NCBI GenBank assembly: GCA_023703615.1
Contig: CP097971.1
Location: 852,315-916,314 of the forward strand
Direction of reading: 5' to 3'
DNA: 64,000 nucleotides
DNA from: SAR86 cluster bacterium
GTDB taxonomy: Bacteria; Pseudomonadota; Gammaproteobacteria; Magnimaribacterales; D2472
Below the pieces are notes generated by a model that did not search any database, was not told the origin of the DNA, and saw only the letters and a list, made by a program, of their open reading frames with translations. This document shows positions 36,848 through 45,766 of this stretch, piece after piece (position 1 is the stretch's first letter; every line of letters starts with the position of its first letter). Both the position numbers and the translations under genes were made by a program.

Positions 36848-39441
36848 TCCCCTTTATTAAAAGAAGCGGTCCATTTTGTTTTCTTTCCATCTTTTTCTGA
36901 CGCAACATAATGGATATCATCTGTCCTGTTATATCTTATAACGTATGGATTTCCATCCTTGTCTTTTACAGGAGCGTTCAAAAGATAAAGGTGTTTGTCT
37001 TTATCAGGCAAAAATCTGCATGAATAAGAAAATTCATCCTTGAGATTATTAATCTCAGATACTTTTGGTGCACGCGTTTCTCTATTTTTAGGATATTGGC
37101 TTGCTGCCAAAAATAAACCTTTCATACTATCTCTGAGCAAATAATGATCATCACATTTTATGCATTTTAAATCAGGCAGATCTATTGGCTCCATAGTTAA
37201 AGGCTTAGGCTCTCCATTTCTTTGTAATGCTCTTGTGGCACCACAATTATCGTTAAGACATCCAAAATATTTTCCAAAACGTCCTGTTTTTAATTGCATA
37301 TCAGATCCGCATTTATGACATTCTAATGTTGGTCCGTCATAACCTTTAATTTTAAATTGGCCATCTTCAATAAGATAACCATCACAATCAGGATTTTTAC
37401 CACAAACATGAAGTTTACGATTTTCATCTATTAAATAATTATCCATGCTCGTATCGCACTTTGGACATCTTTTCTTAATAAGGAGGTTTTGAGCTTCTTC
37501 GGTATCATCAATACTTATCGCCTCATCACCTGAAATGAGATTTAAAGTTTTTTTGCATTTTTCATCTCCAGTATTTTCATATCCAGAGCAACCCAGGAAA
37601 ACTCCATTTGATGAATTCCTAATAACCATATTAGTTTTTCCACATGGGCAAGTAATATCTGTTGAGGTTGGTTGATTTGTTTTCATCCCATCCTCACTTG
37701 AGGCTGAAATTAAATCTCTTTTAAATGCATCATAAAAATCATCGAGAACTTTTTTCCACTCTAACTCTCCATCAGCAACCCTATCAAGATTATTTTCAAA
37801 ATTTGCTGTGAAGTCGTAATCCATAATTTTATCAAAGTTTTCAACTAATCTTTCAGTAACAATATGACCAATTTTTTTTACAAATAATCTCCTGTTTTGA
37901 ATCTCAACATAGCCTCTTTCCTGGATAGTTGAAATAATTGCTGCATATGTCGAAGGTCTTCCAATGCCTTTTTTTTCGAGCTCTTTTACAAGTGCAGCTT
38001 CAGAAAATCTCGCAGGAGGTTTAGTGAATTTTTTATCAAGATTTAATTTATTTAAGTTTAGAATTTCATTTTCATCTAAGGATGGGAGTATTTCTTCGTC
38101 TTTGTCTTTACCTGAAGAATTCATTATTTTTGAATATCCATCAAAAACAATTTCTCTTCCAGTAGCAGAAAATGTGTACTGACCTAAATTAATTTTTACT
38201 GAAGTAGATAAATATTCTGCATCAGGCATTTGCGAAGCAATATACTGTTGCCAAATCAGATCATAAAGTTTTTGTTCCTCTTCAGAAATTCCAATTAAAT
38301 CAGATGCTTTTAAGAAAGCATTTGTAGGTCTTACAGCTTCATGAGCCTCCTGAGCATTTTCCGTGCTTGAATATATTCTTGGTGCATTAGTAAGATACTT
38401 TTCACCAATATTTTGAGATATGAAATTCCGAGCATCTTGAATTGAATCTTTGCTTAAGCTGGGAGCATCAGTTCTCATATAAGTAATGAAGCCAGCTTCA
38501 TATAATTTTTGTGCCACTCGCATTGTTCTTTTTACATTAAATCCAAGTCTGGTTGAGGCTGATTGTTGTAATGTTGATGTAATAAAAGGCGGTCTTGGTT
38601 TTGTTCTGGTAGGTTTTTTAACTATTTCATCAATTTTCAAAGATGATTCTTTTATTAATGATTCTATTTCAAGTGCCTCTTTTTCTTTTAATAATGGATC
38701 TGATTTCTTTCTTGAAAGTTTGAAATTAATTACCTGCTTACTATCATTTTCTAGAATCATGGAAATCTCCCAAAATTCTTCTGGAATAAATTCTTGAATA
38801 AGGCCTTCTCTTTCAGCTAAAAGTCTTAAAGCAACCGATTGAACTCTTCCAGCTGACAGGCCTCTTGCAATTTTTTTCCATAATAGCGGAGACAATTCAA
38901 AACCCACTACTCTGTCTAAAAATCTTCTGGCTTGCTGAGCTTTTACCAAATCAAGATCAATTTCCTGTGGATCAGAAAAAGAATCTAATATTGCTGTTTT
39001 CGTTATTTGATTGAATCTTACCCTAGAATAAGAATGCTTATTTCCTAATGCTTCTTTCAAATGCCAAGCTATTGCCTCACCTTCTCTATCCAGATCTGTA
39101 GCTAAATATATATGATCAACATTTTTTGCTGCTTTTTTTAAATCTTTTATTACCTTTTCTTTTTCTGGAATAATTTGATACTCAACAGACCAAGCATTAT
39201 CAGGATCAACACCCATTCTTCTGATTAACCTATCTCTTTCTTGTTTAACTTTTAGCTCTTTTTTTTCTTCTAGAGAAATATTTTTTGGTAAAGTAATTCT
39301 TTTTGCTACATTTTTTGATTTGCCTTTTGGTAAATCTCTTATGTGGCCAACGCTAGATTTGACAATATATTCATTGCCCAAATACTTAGATATAGTTTTG
39401 GCTTTTGCTGGTGATTCAACAATTACAAGTGAGGTAGTCAT
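36823..39441 (-). CDS. topA: DNA topoisomerase I
   Basis: Type IA enzyme relaxing negative supercoils. Toprim domain at the N-terminus (LVIVESPAKAKTISKYLG, LATDLDREGEAIAWHL), catalytic Tyr321 in AGFITYMRTDAPS, GRPSTYA region, then C-terminal zinc ribbons: CPCGKTNMV...CSGYE..C, CPKCDTS...CGKNPDC, CHKCGSD...CLNDNC, followed by a CIKCDDHY repeat and a basic tail. Length of 872 residues matches E. coli TopA (865). Start is ATG with no LexA box nearby. Confidence 0.97.
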   Translation of the reverse strand: MTTSLVIVESPAKAKTISKYLGNEYIVKSSVGHIRDLPKGKSKNVAKRITLPKNISLEEKKELKVKQERDRLIRRMGVDPDNAWSVEYQIIPEKEKVIKDLKKAAKNVDHIYLATDLDREGEAIAWHLKEALGNKHSYSRVRFNQITKTAILDSFSDPQEIDLDLVKAQQARRFLDRVVGFELSPLLWKKIARGLSAGRVQSVALRLLAEREGLIQEFIPEEFWEISMILENDSKQVINFKLSRKKSDPLLKEKEALEIESLIKESSLKIDEIVKKPTRTKPRPPFITSTLQQSASTRLGFNVKRTMRVAQKLYEAGFITYMRTDAPSLSKDSIQDARNFISQNIGEKYLTNAPRIYSSTENAQEAHEAVRPTNAFLKASDLIGISEEEQKLYDLIWQQYIASQMPDAEYLSTSVKINLGQYTFSATGREIVFDGYSKIMNSSGKDKDEEILPSLDENEILNLNKLNLDKKFTKPPARFSEAALVKELEKKGIGRPSTYAAIISTIQERGYVEIQNRRLFVKKIGHIVTERLVENFDKIMDYDFTANFENNLDRVADGELEWKKVLDDFYDAFKRDLISASSEDGMKTNQPTSTDITCPCGKTNMVIRNSSNGVFLGCSGYENTGDEKCKKTLNLISGDEAISIDDTEEAQNLLIKKRCPKCDTSMDNYLIDENRKLHVCGKNPDCDGYLIEDGQFKIKGYDGPTLECHKCGSDMQLKTGRFGKYFGCLNDNCGATRALQRNGEPKPLTMEPIDLPDLKCIKCDDHYLLRDSMKGLFLAASQYPKNRETRAPKVSEINNLKDEFSYSCRFLPDKDKHLYLLNAPVKDKDGNPYVIRYNRTDDIHYVASEKDGKKTKWTASFNKGEWKESLKS

Positions 39442-39505
39442 AGTTATAAAAGCATTCTCCTTTTTTTATGAATAACATTAAATGAGTACCTTTGACAAGT
39501 AGAAT

Positions 39506-39940
39506 TTAAATTAATTTTATTTCGTTAACTATTTTTTTTAGCTCATCAAGTCCTAAAAACTCTTTCCATAAAAAGGAAATTGTGGAATGAGTATATATAA
39601 TTTCTTTTATAGAATCTGGAAAAAATTGAACGCTTTTATTTATATTCTCATACTCATTTGAGTATTTTAATTTAACAGGAGAATACAGAATAAATAATGA
39701 TTTGTCTCTAATAAAATGAGCGTCTTTTAAATTTGTTGTATTTTTTATTTGGTAGCATATTAAAGTTGGATCATTTTTTTTAAATTTAATTCTGGAGTGA
39801 GAAAGAGAAACTACCTTACAACCAATCTTTGATGCTTCCATTCGTAATTTTGATATTTTCTTTGCAGATTTAGTTGGAAGCGCAAGACTAATTGAACCAA
39901 TAAGAAAAGTGATAATAATAATTATTATTACCAACTCCAT
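39506..39940 (-). CDS. Unknown membrane-anchored protein downstream of pyrD
   Basis: A 144-residue protein with one N-terminal membrane segment (residues 2-20, ELVIIIIIITFLIGSISLA) followed by a basic stretch (KSAKKISKLRMEASKIG), so the rest probably faces the cytoplasm. The layout of anchor, basic patch and small soluble domain resembles an uncharacterised gammaproteobacterial family, but I cannot name it. It starts 2 bp after pyrD and closes the nadK-rhomboid-galU-pyrD run. Confidence 0.6.
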   Translation of the reverse strand: MELVIIIIIITFLIGSISLALPTKSAKKISKLRMEASKIGCKVVSLSHSRIKFKKNDPTLICYQIKNTTNLKDAHFIRDKSLFILYSPVKLKYSNEYENINKSVQFFPDSIKEIIYTHSTISFLWKEFLGLDELKKIVNEIKLI

Positions 39941-39942
39941 GG

Positions 39943-40923
39943 TTATTGCAAAATCTCATTTACTATTTTTGGACCTTTTATAATAAATCCAGAATAAATT
40001 TGAACAAGAGATGCGCCAAACTCAATTTTTTTTAGAAAATCATCTTTTTTTAAAACTCCACCAACTCCAATTATTGGCATAGAGGGATGTTTTGTACTTA
40101 TTTTTTTTATCATTTCCGTTGACTTCTTCATTAAAGGTGCGCCTGAGAGTCCGCCCTCAAAATTTTTTTTACTTTTATTCAATGAACTTTTATCAAGAGT
40201 TGTATTTGATACTATAAGACCAGATAGTGACGATAATTCAATTAGATTAGAAATGTTCTCAATAGTTTCATTTGATTCATCTGGTGATATTTTTAAAAAA
40301 ATTGGTTTGAAAGTACCTAGTTTTTGAGATTCATTTTTAATAGCATCAAGCAATTCTCTAATATTATCATCAGAATGAAGATCTCTTAATTGCGGTGTAT
40401 TAGGTGAAGAAATATTTACGGCTATGTAATCACAATGATTAAAAACTTTTCTTAAACAAATAAGATAGTCCTCAATTCTTTTGTTACCAGTCGATGATTT
40501 ATTAGCACCAATATTTACGCCAATAATGCCTGTATAGATTCTTTTTTTTAATCTATTAACTAAATAATCTACTCCCTTATTATTGAATCCCAGTTTATTT
40601 ATAATTGCATTGTCTTCAAAAGCTCTGAACATTCGTGGCTTAGAATTGCCAGCTTGTGGTAATGGTGTAACTGTTCCAACCTCAATAAAACCAAAACCCA
40701 AGCTACCAAGACTATCAATATAGTCACCATTTTTGTCTAAACCTGCTGCAACTCCAAGTTTGTTCTTAAAATTTAATCCTAATAAATTAAAATCATGGGT
40801 TTTAACTGGTTTATAAAAAAGTTTTAATAAATTAGTTCTGTATAGAATATTCAATGATTTTAAAGCCAAGGTATGAGCAACCTCGGGCGGAAATAATTTA
40901 AATATATTTAAAAAAAAGTTCAA
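39943..40923 (-). CDS. pyrD: Dihydroorotate dehydrogenase, class 2 (quinone)
   Basis: Oxidises dihydroorotate to orotate at the membrane with ubiquinone. The N-terminal helical extension FLNIFKLFPPEVAHTLAL is the class 2 membrane-binding part. VAAGLDKNGDYIDSLGSLGFGFIEVGTVTP binds FMN, the catalytic serine lies in VNISSPNTPQLRDL, and VGGVLKKDDFLKKIEFGASLVQIYSG closes the barrel. The start appears to be TTG 40923 in a TTGA overlap with the galU stop. Length of 326 residues is normal (E. coli 336). Confidence 0.95.
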   Translation of the reverse strand: MNFFLNIFKLFPPEVAHTLALKSLNILYRTNLLKLFYKPVKTHDFNLLGLNFKNKLGVAAGLDKNGDYIDSLGSLGFGFIEVGTVTPLPQAGNSKPRMFRAFEDNAIINKLGFNNKGVDYLVNRLKKRIYTGIIGVNIGANKSSTGNKRIEDYLICLRKVFNHCDYIAVNISSPNTPQLRDLHSDDNIRELLDAIKNESQKLGTFKPIFLKISPDESNETIENISNLIELSSLSGLIVSNTTLDKSSLNKSKKNFEGGLSGAPLMKKSTEMIKKISTKHPSMPIIGVGGVLKKDDFLKKIEFGASLVQIYSGFIIKGPKIVNEILQ

Positions 40924-41786
40924 TCTATGCTCTTAATAAATTTTTTAATATCTTCTTTGATTTCATTATCACTCAAGGCATAAGAGATAATTGCTTGGAC
41001 GTATCCAAGCTTGCTGCCACAGTCAAATTTTTTACCAGAATAAAGTAATGCTGAAATAGGTTCTTCTTTAGCCATTAATCTTATAGCATCTGTTAATTGT
41101 ATCTCGCCTGATTTATCTTCTTTGACAAGTTTTAAAAAGTCAAAGATATCTGGAGTTAATATGTATCTTCCACAAACCGCGATATCAGATGGAGCATTGT
41201 TCTTATTTGGTTTTTCTACAATATCATCTATTTCTATTAAATTTTTGTTGATTTTTCCTGGCTTTATTACTCCATATTTATGAATTTGATTAGAATCAAT
41301 TTTATTTACTGCTACAACAGAATTTTTGGTTTGAAAATATGCTTCACTTAATTCCTTTATGCATGGAACTTCTGAAACAAATAAATCATCGGGCAGGATA
41401 ACTGCAAAGGGTTCATCTATTACGTAATCAGCAGCTAAAGAAATTGCATGCCCTAAGCCAATTTGTTCCTCTTGAGTAATAAAATGAAATTCTATTGAGT
41501 TATATTTGTTGGGATTAATTTTTTCAACTAAATTAGATTTTCCCTTTTTTAATAGTTTATTCTCTAAAGATTCAGATCTTTCAAAATGAGTTTTTATTGA
41601 ATATTTGTCTGGACTAGTAACAAATATTATTTCATCAACTCCAATAGAAATAGCTTCATCAACAGCATATTCAATAAGAGGCATATCAACAATTGGCAAC
41701 ATTTCTTTTGGAATAGCTTTTGTTGCAGGTAAGAATCTTGTACCTAATCCTGCCACTGGTAAAATTGCTTTCTTAATCTGTGTCAT
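40920..41786 (-). CDS. galU: UTP-glucose-1-phosphate uridylyltransferase
   Basis: Makes UDP-glucose. AILPVAGLGTRFLPATKAIPKEMLPIVD is the nucleotide-binding start, then EQIGLGHAISLA, FAVILPDDLF, IVEKPNKNNAPSD and KFDCGSKLGYVQA, all diagnostic for GalU rather than RfbA. Length of 288 residues is normal. It overlaps the rhomboid gene (ATGA) and pyrD (TTGA). Confidence 0.95.
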   Translation of the reverse strand: MTQIKKAILPVAGLGTRFLPATKAIPKEMLPIVDMPLIEYAVDEAISIGVDEIIFVTSPDKYSIKTHFERSESLENKLLKKGKSNLVEKINPNKYNSIEFHFITQEEQIGLGHAISLAADYVIDEPFAVILPDDLFVSEVPCIKELSEAYFQTKNSVVAVNKIDSNQIHKYGVIKPGKINKNLIEIDDIVEKPNKNNAPSDIAVCGRYILTPDIFDFLKLVKEDKSGEIQLTDAIRLMAKEEPISALLYSGKKFDCGSKLGYVQAIISYALSDNEIKEDIKKFIKSID

Positions 41787-42406
41787 ATTTTTTTAGTAGG
41801 TATTATTAGATACATCATAGCAAAAATTATTCCAGAAATAAGGCCACCAAGATGAGCAAAATTTGCTACTGATCCAAATCCAAAAAGATCCAGCACTCCT
41901 GAAAATCCAAGAAAAAGCCAAATTATCATAAACAAATATAAAGCTGGTGGCATTTCGTATATGTTTTTGCTTGCTTCGAACTCTCTGATCATACAAAAAC
42001 CAATCAATCCATAAACTACTCCTGACAAACCCCCAAAAAAGGCACTTTCGCTGAAGAAATACTGCGCAATATTTGAAAGTATCGAGGAAAAGATTACCAA
42101 TGATAGAAAAATAATTTTTCCATCAATTTCTTCGATTCTTAATCCCAATATATAAATCCATAAGCAATTAAATGCTAAATGTGTAAAAGAAAAATGCAGC
42201 AACATTGGAGTAAGGAGCCTCCACCACTCATTATAAATATAATAAGTTTCACTAAATGAGTAGGTTCCAATATTTTTATATGATGTAATCTCGAATTTTA
42301 AGAATGTTAAGTAAGAAATAATTTCAGCATTTGAACCAAAATTTGAAATAAAACTAACAATTATCGATATGAATATAATTTGAATTGATAAATTTTTTAT
42401 TATCAA
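41783..42406 (-). CDS. Rhomboid family intramembrane serine protease
   Basis: Intramembrane protease with about six membrane helices in 207 residues. NEWWRLLTPMLLHFSFTHLAFN is the loop-1 signature with the oxyanion His/Asn. The catalytic serine is Ser128 in FFGGLSGVVYGLIGF and the partner His185 in VANFAHLGGLISG. No cytosolic N-terminal domain like that of GlpG is present. The start appears to be TTG 42406, 2 bp after the nadK stop. Substrates unknown. Confidence 0.92.
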   Translation of the reverse strand: MIIKNLSIQIIFISIIVSFISNFGSNAEIISYLTFLKFEITSYKNIGTYSFSETYYIYNEWWRLLTPMLLHFSFTHLAFNCLWIYILGLRIEEIDGKIIFLSLVIFSSILSNIAQYFFSESAFFGGLSGVVYGLIGFCMIREFEASKNIYEMPPALYLFMIIWLFLGFSGVLDLFGFGSVANFAHLGGLISGIIFAMMYLIIPTKKI

Positions 42407-42408
42407 AA

Positions 42409-43281
42409 CTATAATTTATGGTTTTGTGAAATATCTAAACTCCAACCAAGTTTTTCTCTGCAAGCCTCGAAAAAATCATTACTTTTTGGATGAACTAAAT
42501 TAAGGTTTTTATCCAATTTCTCTATAAAAATTTTTGTATTATATTTTACAGGTACATCATCTTGACCATCTGCACATATTCTCGCAACTTTATTTGGTCC
42601 ATCTAAGATTTCAATAAAAATTTCCTCATTAGATGATATTACAAAAGGTCTTGATGAAAGACTTTGAGGAAGCATTGGTAGTATTGTCCACACATCTAGC
42701 TTTGGATGAATAATAGGGCCTCCAGCAGATAGCGCATAAGCAGTAGAACCTGTCGGTGTAGCTATGATTAATCCGTCTGATCTTTGTTCATAAACAATTT
42801 TTCCATTAACAGTGAGTCTATATCGCATAAGTTGCGCATAAGATCCTGAGTGAATAGTAATTTCATTAAGGCCGTATAAATTTTTATCTTCAAAAGTAGC
42901 TTTAACTAGATTTCTTTTTTCTACATCGTAACTACCATCTAATATTTCCTTAATTGCGTTCTCAAAATTTTTTATATTTATATCAGTCAAAAAACCTACT
43001 TTACCCATGTTAATTCCAAGTATTGGGATATTGCTATTTATATATTTTCTTGATGAATTTAAAAGTGTTCCATCTCCACCAAAAACAATAATTAAATCAA
43101 CTTTAGCAATGAAGTCATCGTGAAATAATTCCTCACAAAATTTATTTGTGTATCCAAGACCCTTTTCAATAAAAATTTCTGGTCGCAATTTAACCAAAGC
43201 AGACAAAAGAGAATCTAAAATTTTTACATCAAGTGCAGGGAAATTTTTTTCTCTGACATAAACACCGATACTAGTAAACAT
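42409..43281 (-). CDS. nadK: NAD kinase
   Basis: Phosphorylates NAD to NADP. LIIVFGGDGTLLNSSR is the GGDG motif, SDGLIIATPTGSTAYALSAGGPI the substrate-binding loop, and CADGQDDVPV lies in the C-terminal beta domain. Length of 290 residues matches E. coli NadK (292). It is first in the nadK-rhomboid-galU-pyrD run and divergent from the acyl-CoA dehydrogenase pair. Confidence 0.96.
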   Translation of the reverse strand: MFTSIGVYVREKNFPALDVKILDSLLSALVKLRPEIFIEKGLGYTNKFCEELFHDDFIAKVDLIIVFGGDGTLLNSSRKYINSNIPILGINMGKVGFLTDINIKNFENAIKEILDGSYDVEKRNLVKATFEDKNLYGLNEITIHSGSYAQLMRYRLTVNGKIVYEQRSDGLIIATPTGSTAYALSAGGPIIHPKLDVWTILPMLPQSLSSRPFVISSNEEIFIEILDGPNKVARICADGQDDVPVKYNTKIFIEKLDKNLNLVHPKSNDFFEACREKLGWSLDISQNHKL

Positions 43282-43320
43282 TGCAGCATTATACTCTTTC
43301 AGCTATGTGAATAAATATTG

Positions 43321-43370
43321 ATAAGGATTTTTTTTTCTTTCATCCTCGAAAAAAAATTTTTTATCCTTAT
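43321..43370. repeat. Inverted repeat between nadK and the acyl-CoA dehydrogenase pair
   Basis: Perfect arms ATAAGGAT (43321-43328) and ATCCTTAT (43363-43370) around 34 nt rich in T and A runs, in the 127-bp divergent region. It could fold as a long hairpin through the T and A runs or be two half-sites for a regulator of the dehydrogenase genes. Confidence 0.45.
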
Positions 43371-43408
43371 AATAAATAAATGTTAATACACACATTTTTT
43401 AACTCAAG

Positions 43409-44602
43409 ATGGATAATCTAGAAAAATTTAGACAGGAAACAAAAGAATGGTTAGATACTAACTGCCCCAAATCAATGAGAACTGGTGCAGATCCAAAAAC
43501 TCCAATTGATGAGGTGTGGGGTGGCAGAAAAGCTGTGTACAAAAACCCAGAATCCAAAATTTGGTTAGACAGAATGGGCGCTAAAGGTTGGACTATGCCT
43601 ACAGTCCCAAAAGAATACGGAGGCGGAGGATTGTCCGCTGATGAGGTAAAAATTTTAAATCAAGAAATGTTCATGATTGGAGCAAAATCACCCCTACTGA
43701 GTTTTGGTATTTGGATGCTTGCTCCAGTACTTCTAGAGTATGGAACTGAAGAACAAAAAAAAGAACACCTTCCAAAAATAATCAAAGGTGAAATTAGATG
43801 GTGTCAAGGTTATAGCGAACCTGGCTCTGGCTCGGATTTAGCTAGTTTGTCAACAAAAGCTGATGATGTTGGTAATAATTTTTGTGTAAATGGTCAAAAA
43901 GTTTGGACATCATATGCAGATAAAGCTGATTGGATTTTCGCACTGGTTAGAACAGGCCCTAAGGAACCAAAACATGACGGAATAAGCTTCTTGCTAATTG
44001 ATATGGAAAGTAAAGGTGTATCGACAAAACCAATAACTCTTATCAGTGGGAAATCACCCTTTTGCGAGACTTTTTTTGATGATGTTGAGGTACCTAAAAA
44101 AAATTTAGTTGGAGAGCTAAATGCTGGATGGACTATTGCAAAAGCATTACTTCAACATGAAAGAGCTTTCATATCAAACTTTGGTCTTGCATCTGCTATG
44201 GGTAGTGGGAAGGACCTAGTTTCAATTGCTAAAAAACATGTTGGTGAAGAAAATGGAAAAATAAAAAATAATTTTTATAGATCTCAAATTGCATCTCACA
44301 AAATTAAAGAACATGCATTTGGCCTAACGCTTAAAAGAGCTGGTGATGAGGGCGGTAAAGCAAGCGCTACTGCATCAATGTTTAAACTTTATGGAACAGA
44401 ACATAACAAAAAAAGACACGAGCTTATGGTTTCTGCGATGGGAACTGATGGAGTTGCTTGGGATGGTGATGAGTTTGATAAAGAAGACAAAAACTTAACT
44501 CGAGCTTGGTTAAGAACAAAAGGTAACTCTTTGGAAGGCGGAACTTCTGAGGTGCAATTAAATGTTATTTCTAAAAGAGTATTAGGATTGCCAACTAATT
44601 AG
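43409..44602 (+). CDS. Acyl-CoA dehydrogenase, catalytic-type (alpha-like) subunit
   Basis: FAD enzyme introducing a C2=C3 double bond in an acyl-CoA. FAD- and substrate-binding signatures are complete: WCQGYSEPGSGSDLA and VNGQKVWTSYADKADWIF around residues 130-175, and the C-terminal LEGGTSEVQLNVISKRVLGLP. Length of 397 residues is normal. The next gene, 9 bp on, encodes a second dehydrogenase lacking the C-terminal motif, suggesting a heteromeric alpha/beta enzyme as in mycobacterial steroid side-chain FadE pairs. Substrate unknown; homology to such pairs suggests bulky or branched acyl-CoAs. Confidence 0.88.
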   Translation: MDNLEKFRQETKEWLDTNCPKSMRTGADPKTPIDEVWGGRKAVYKNPESKIWLDRMGAKGWTMPTVPKEYGGGGLSADEVKILNQEMFMIGAKSPLLSFGIWMLAPVLLEYGTEEQKKEHLPKIIKGEIRWCQGYSEPGSGSDLASLSTKADDVGNNFCVNGQKVWTSYADKADWIFALVRTGPKEPKHDGISFLLIDMESKGVSTKPITLISGKSPFCETFFDDVEVPKKNLVGELNAGWTIAKALLQHERAFISNFGLASAMGSGKDLVSIAKKHVGEENGKIKNNFYRSQIASHKIKEHAFGLTLKRAGDEGGKASATASMFKLYGTEHNKKRHELMVSAMGTDGVAWDGDEFDKEDKNLTRAWLRTKGNSLEGGTSEVQLNVISKRVLGLPTN

Positions 44603-44611
44603 TAAAAAAGT

Positions 44612-45751
44612 ATGAAACTAATTCTCACTGAAGAGCAACAGTTTTTAAAAGATACTGCTTCAGATTTTGCATCAGAAAAAACACCAATTTCGCATTTTAG
44701 AAATTTGAGAGATTCAAATGATCCACAACTATGGGATAGCGAAGTGTGGAAAGAAATGGTCGCTCTAGGTTGGGCAGGAATTTTGATACCAGAGGAATTT
44801 GGAGGATCTGATTTTGGTGTTACTGGAATAAGCGTTATCTTACAAGAATGTGCAAAAACTTTGACGCCGTCTCCACTTTTTGCAACAGGTGTACTAGGTG
44901 CTTATGCCATTACAAATTTTGGCAATCAAGAACAAAAAGAAAAATACTTACCTAGAATAATTTCTGGAGAGATCACAACAGCCTTGGCTATAGACGAGTC
45001 CAGTCATCATGATCCTCGTAATATTTCAATGACTGCAACATTGAAAAAAAATTCATATGTTCTAAACGGTAAAAAATCTTTTGTTGTAGATGGATCAAGC
45101 GCTGATACATTGATTATTGTTGCCAGAACTTCTGGAAACAAAGGAGATGATACTGGTTTAACAATTTTCATAACAGATGCAGACAATGAGGGAATTAAAA
45201 AAGTCAAAACTGATATGGCAGATTCAAGAAATTATGCAAACATTTATTTTGATAACGTTTTGATACCTGCAGAGAATATACTCGGTAGTTTAGAAACTGG
45301 TGGTGAATCTATTGAAAGAATTCTTGATATTGGAAGAATAGCAATATCTGCAGAAATGTTAGGGAATGCAGAAGCTGCATTTGAAACAACAATTGATTAT
45401 CTAAAACAAAGGAAGCAATTTGGTGTATTAATAGGTACATTTCAAGCCCTTCAACATAGAGCAGCTCAAATGTTTTGCGAACTTGAATTAACTAAATCAT
45501 CGGTCATGGCTGCCAGTCATGGAGCAGATGAAAATTCAAATGAATTGCAACGCCTATCTAGTCTCGCAAAAACTGTTGCAGGAGAAACCTTACATTTAGT
45601 TTCAAACGAGGCCATCCAAATGCATGGTGGGATTGGAGTTACAGATGAATATGATATTGGTTTCTATTTAAAAAGAAGTAGAGTTATTGAAAATATATTT
45701 GGTAATTCTATATTTCATACAGAAAGATATGCTAATTTAACTGGCTTTTGA
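44612..45751 (+). CDS. Acyl-CoA dehydrogenase, degenerate (beta-like) subunit
   Basis: Acyl-CoA dehydrogenase fold of 379 residues: FLKDTASDFASEK at the start, VALGWAGILIPEEFGGS, a C-terminal helical domain with QRKQFGVLIGTFQALQHRAAQM and QMHGGIGVTDEYDIGFYLKRS. The FAD-site motif QGYSEP..GSDLA is replaced by ALAIDESSHHDPRN and the terminal E-G-T-S-E motif is absent (IENIFGNSIFH instead). It is therefore likely to be the partner subunit of the gene 9 bp upstream rather than an independent enzyme. Confidence 0.85.
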   Translation: MKLILTEEQQFLKDTASDFASEKTPISHFRNLRDSNDPQLWDSEVWKEMVALGWAGILIPEEFGGSDFGVTGISVILQECAKTLTPSPLFATGVLGAYAITNFGNQEQKEKYLPRIISGEITTALAIDESSHHDPRNISMTATLKKNSYVLNGKKSFVVDGSSADTLIIVARTSGNKGDDTGLTIFITDADNEGIKKVKTDMADSRNYANIYFDNVLIPAENILGSLETGGESIERILDIGRIAISAEMLGNAEAAFETTIDYLKQRKQFGVLIGTFQALQHRAAQMFCELELTKSSVMAASHGADENSNELQRLSSLAKTVAGETLHLVSNEAIQMHGGIGVTDEYDIGFYLKRSRVIENIFGNSIFHTERYANLTGF

Positions 45752-45766
45752 TATTAATAAATAAAA

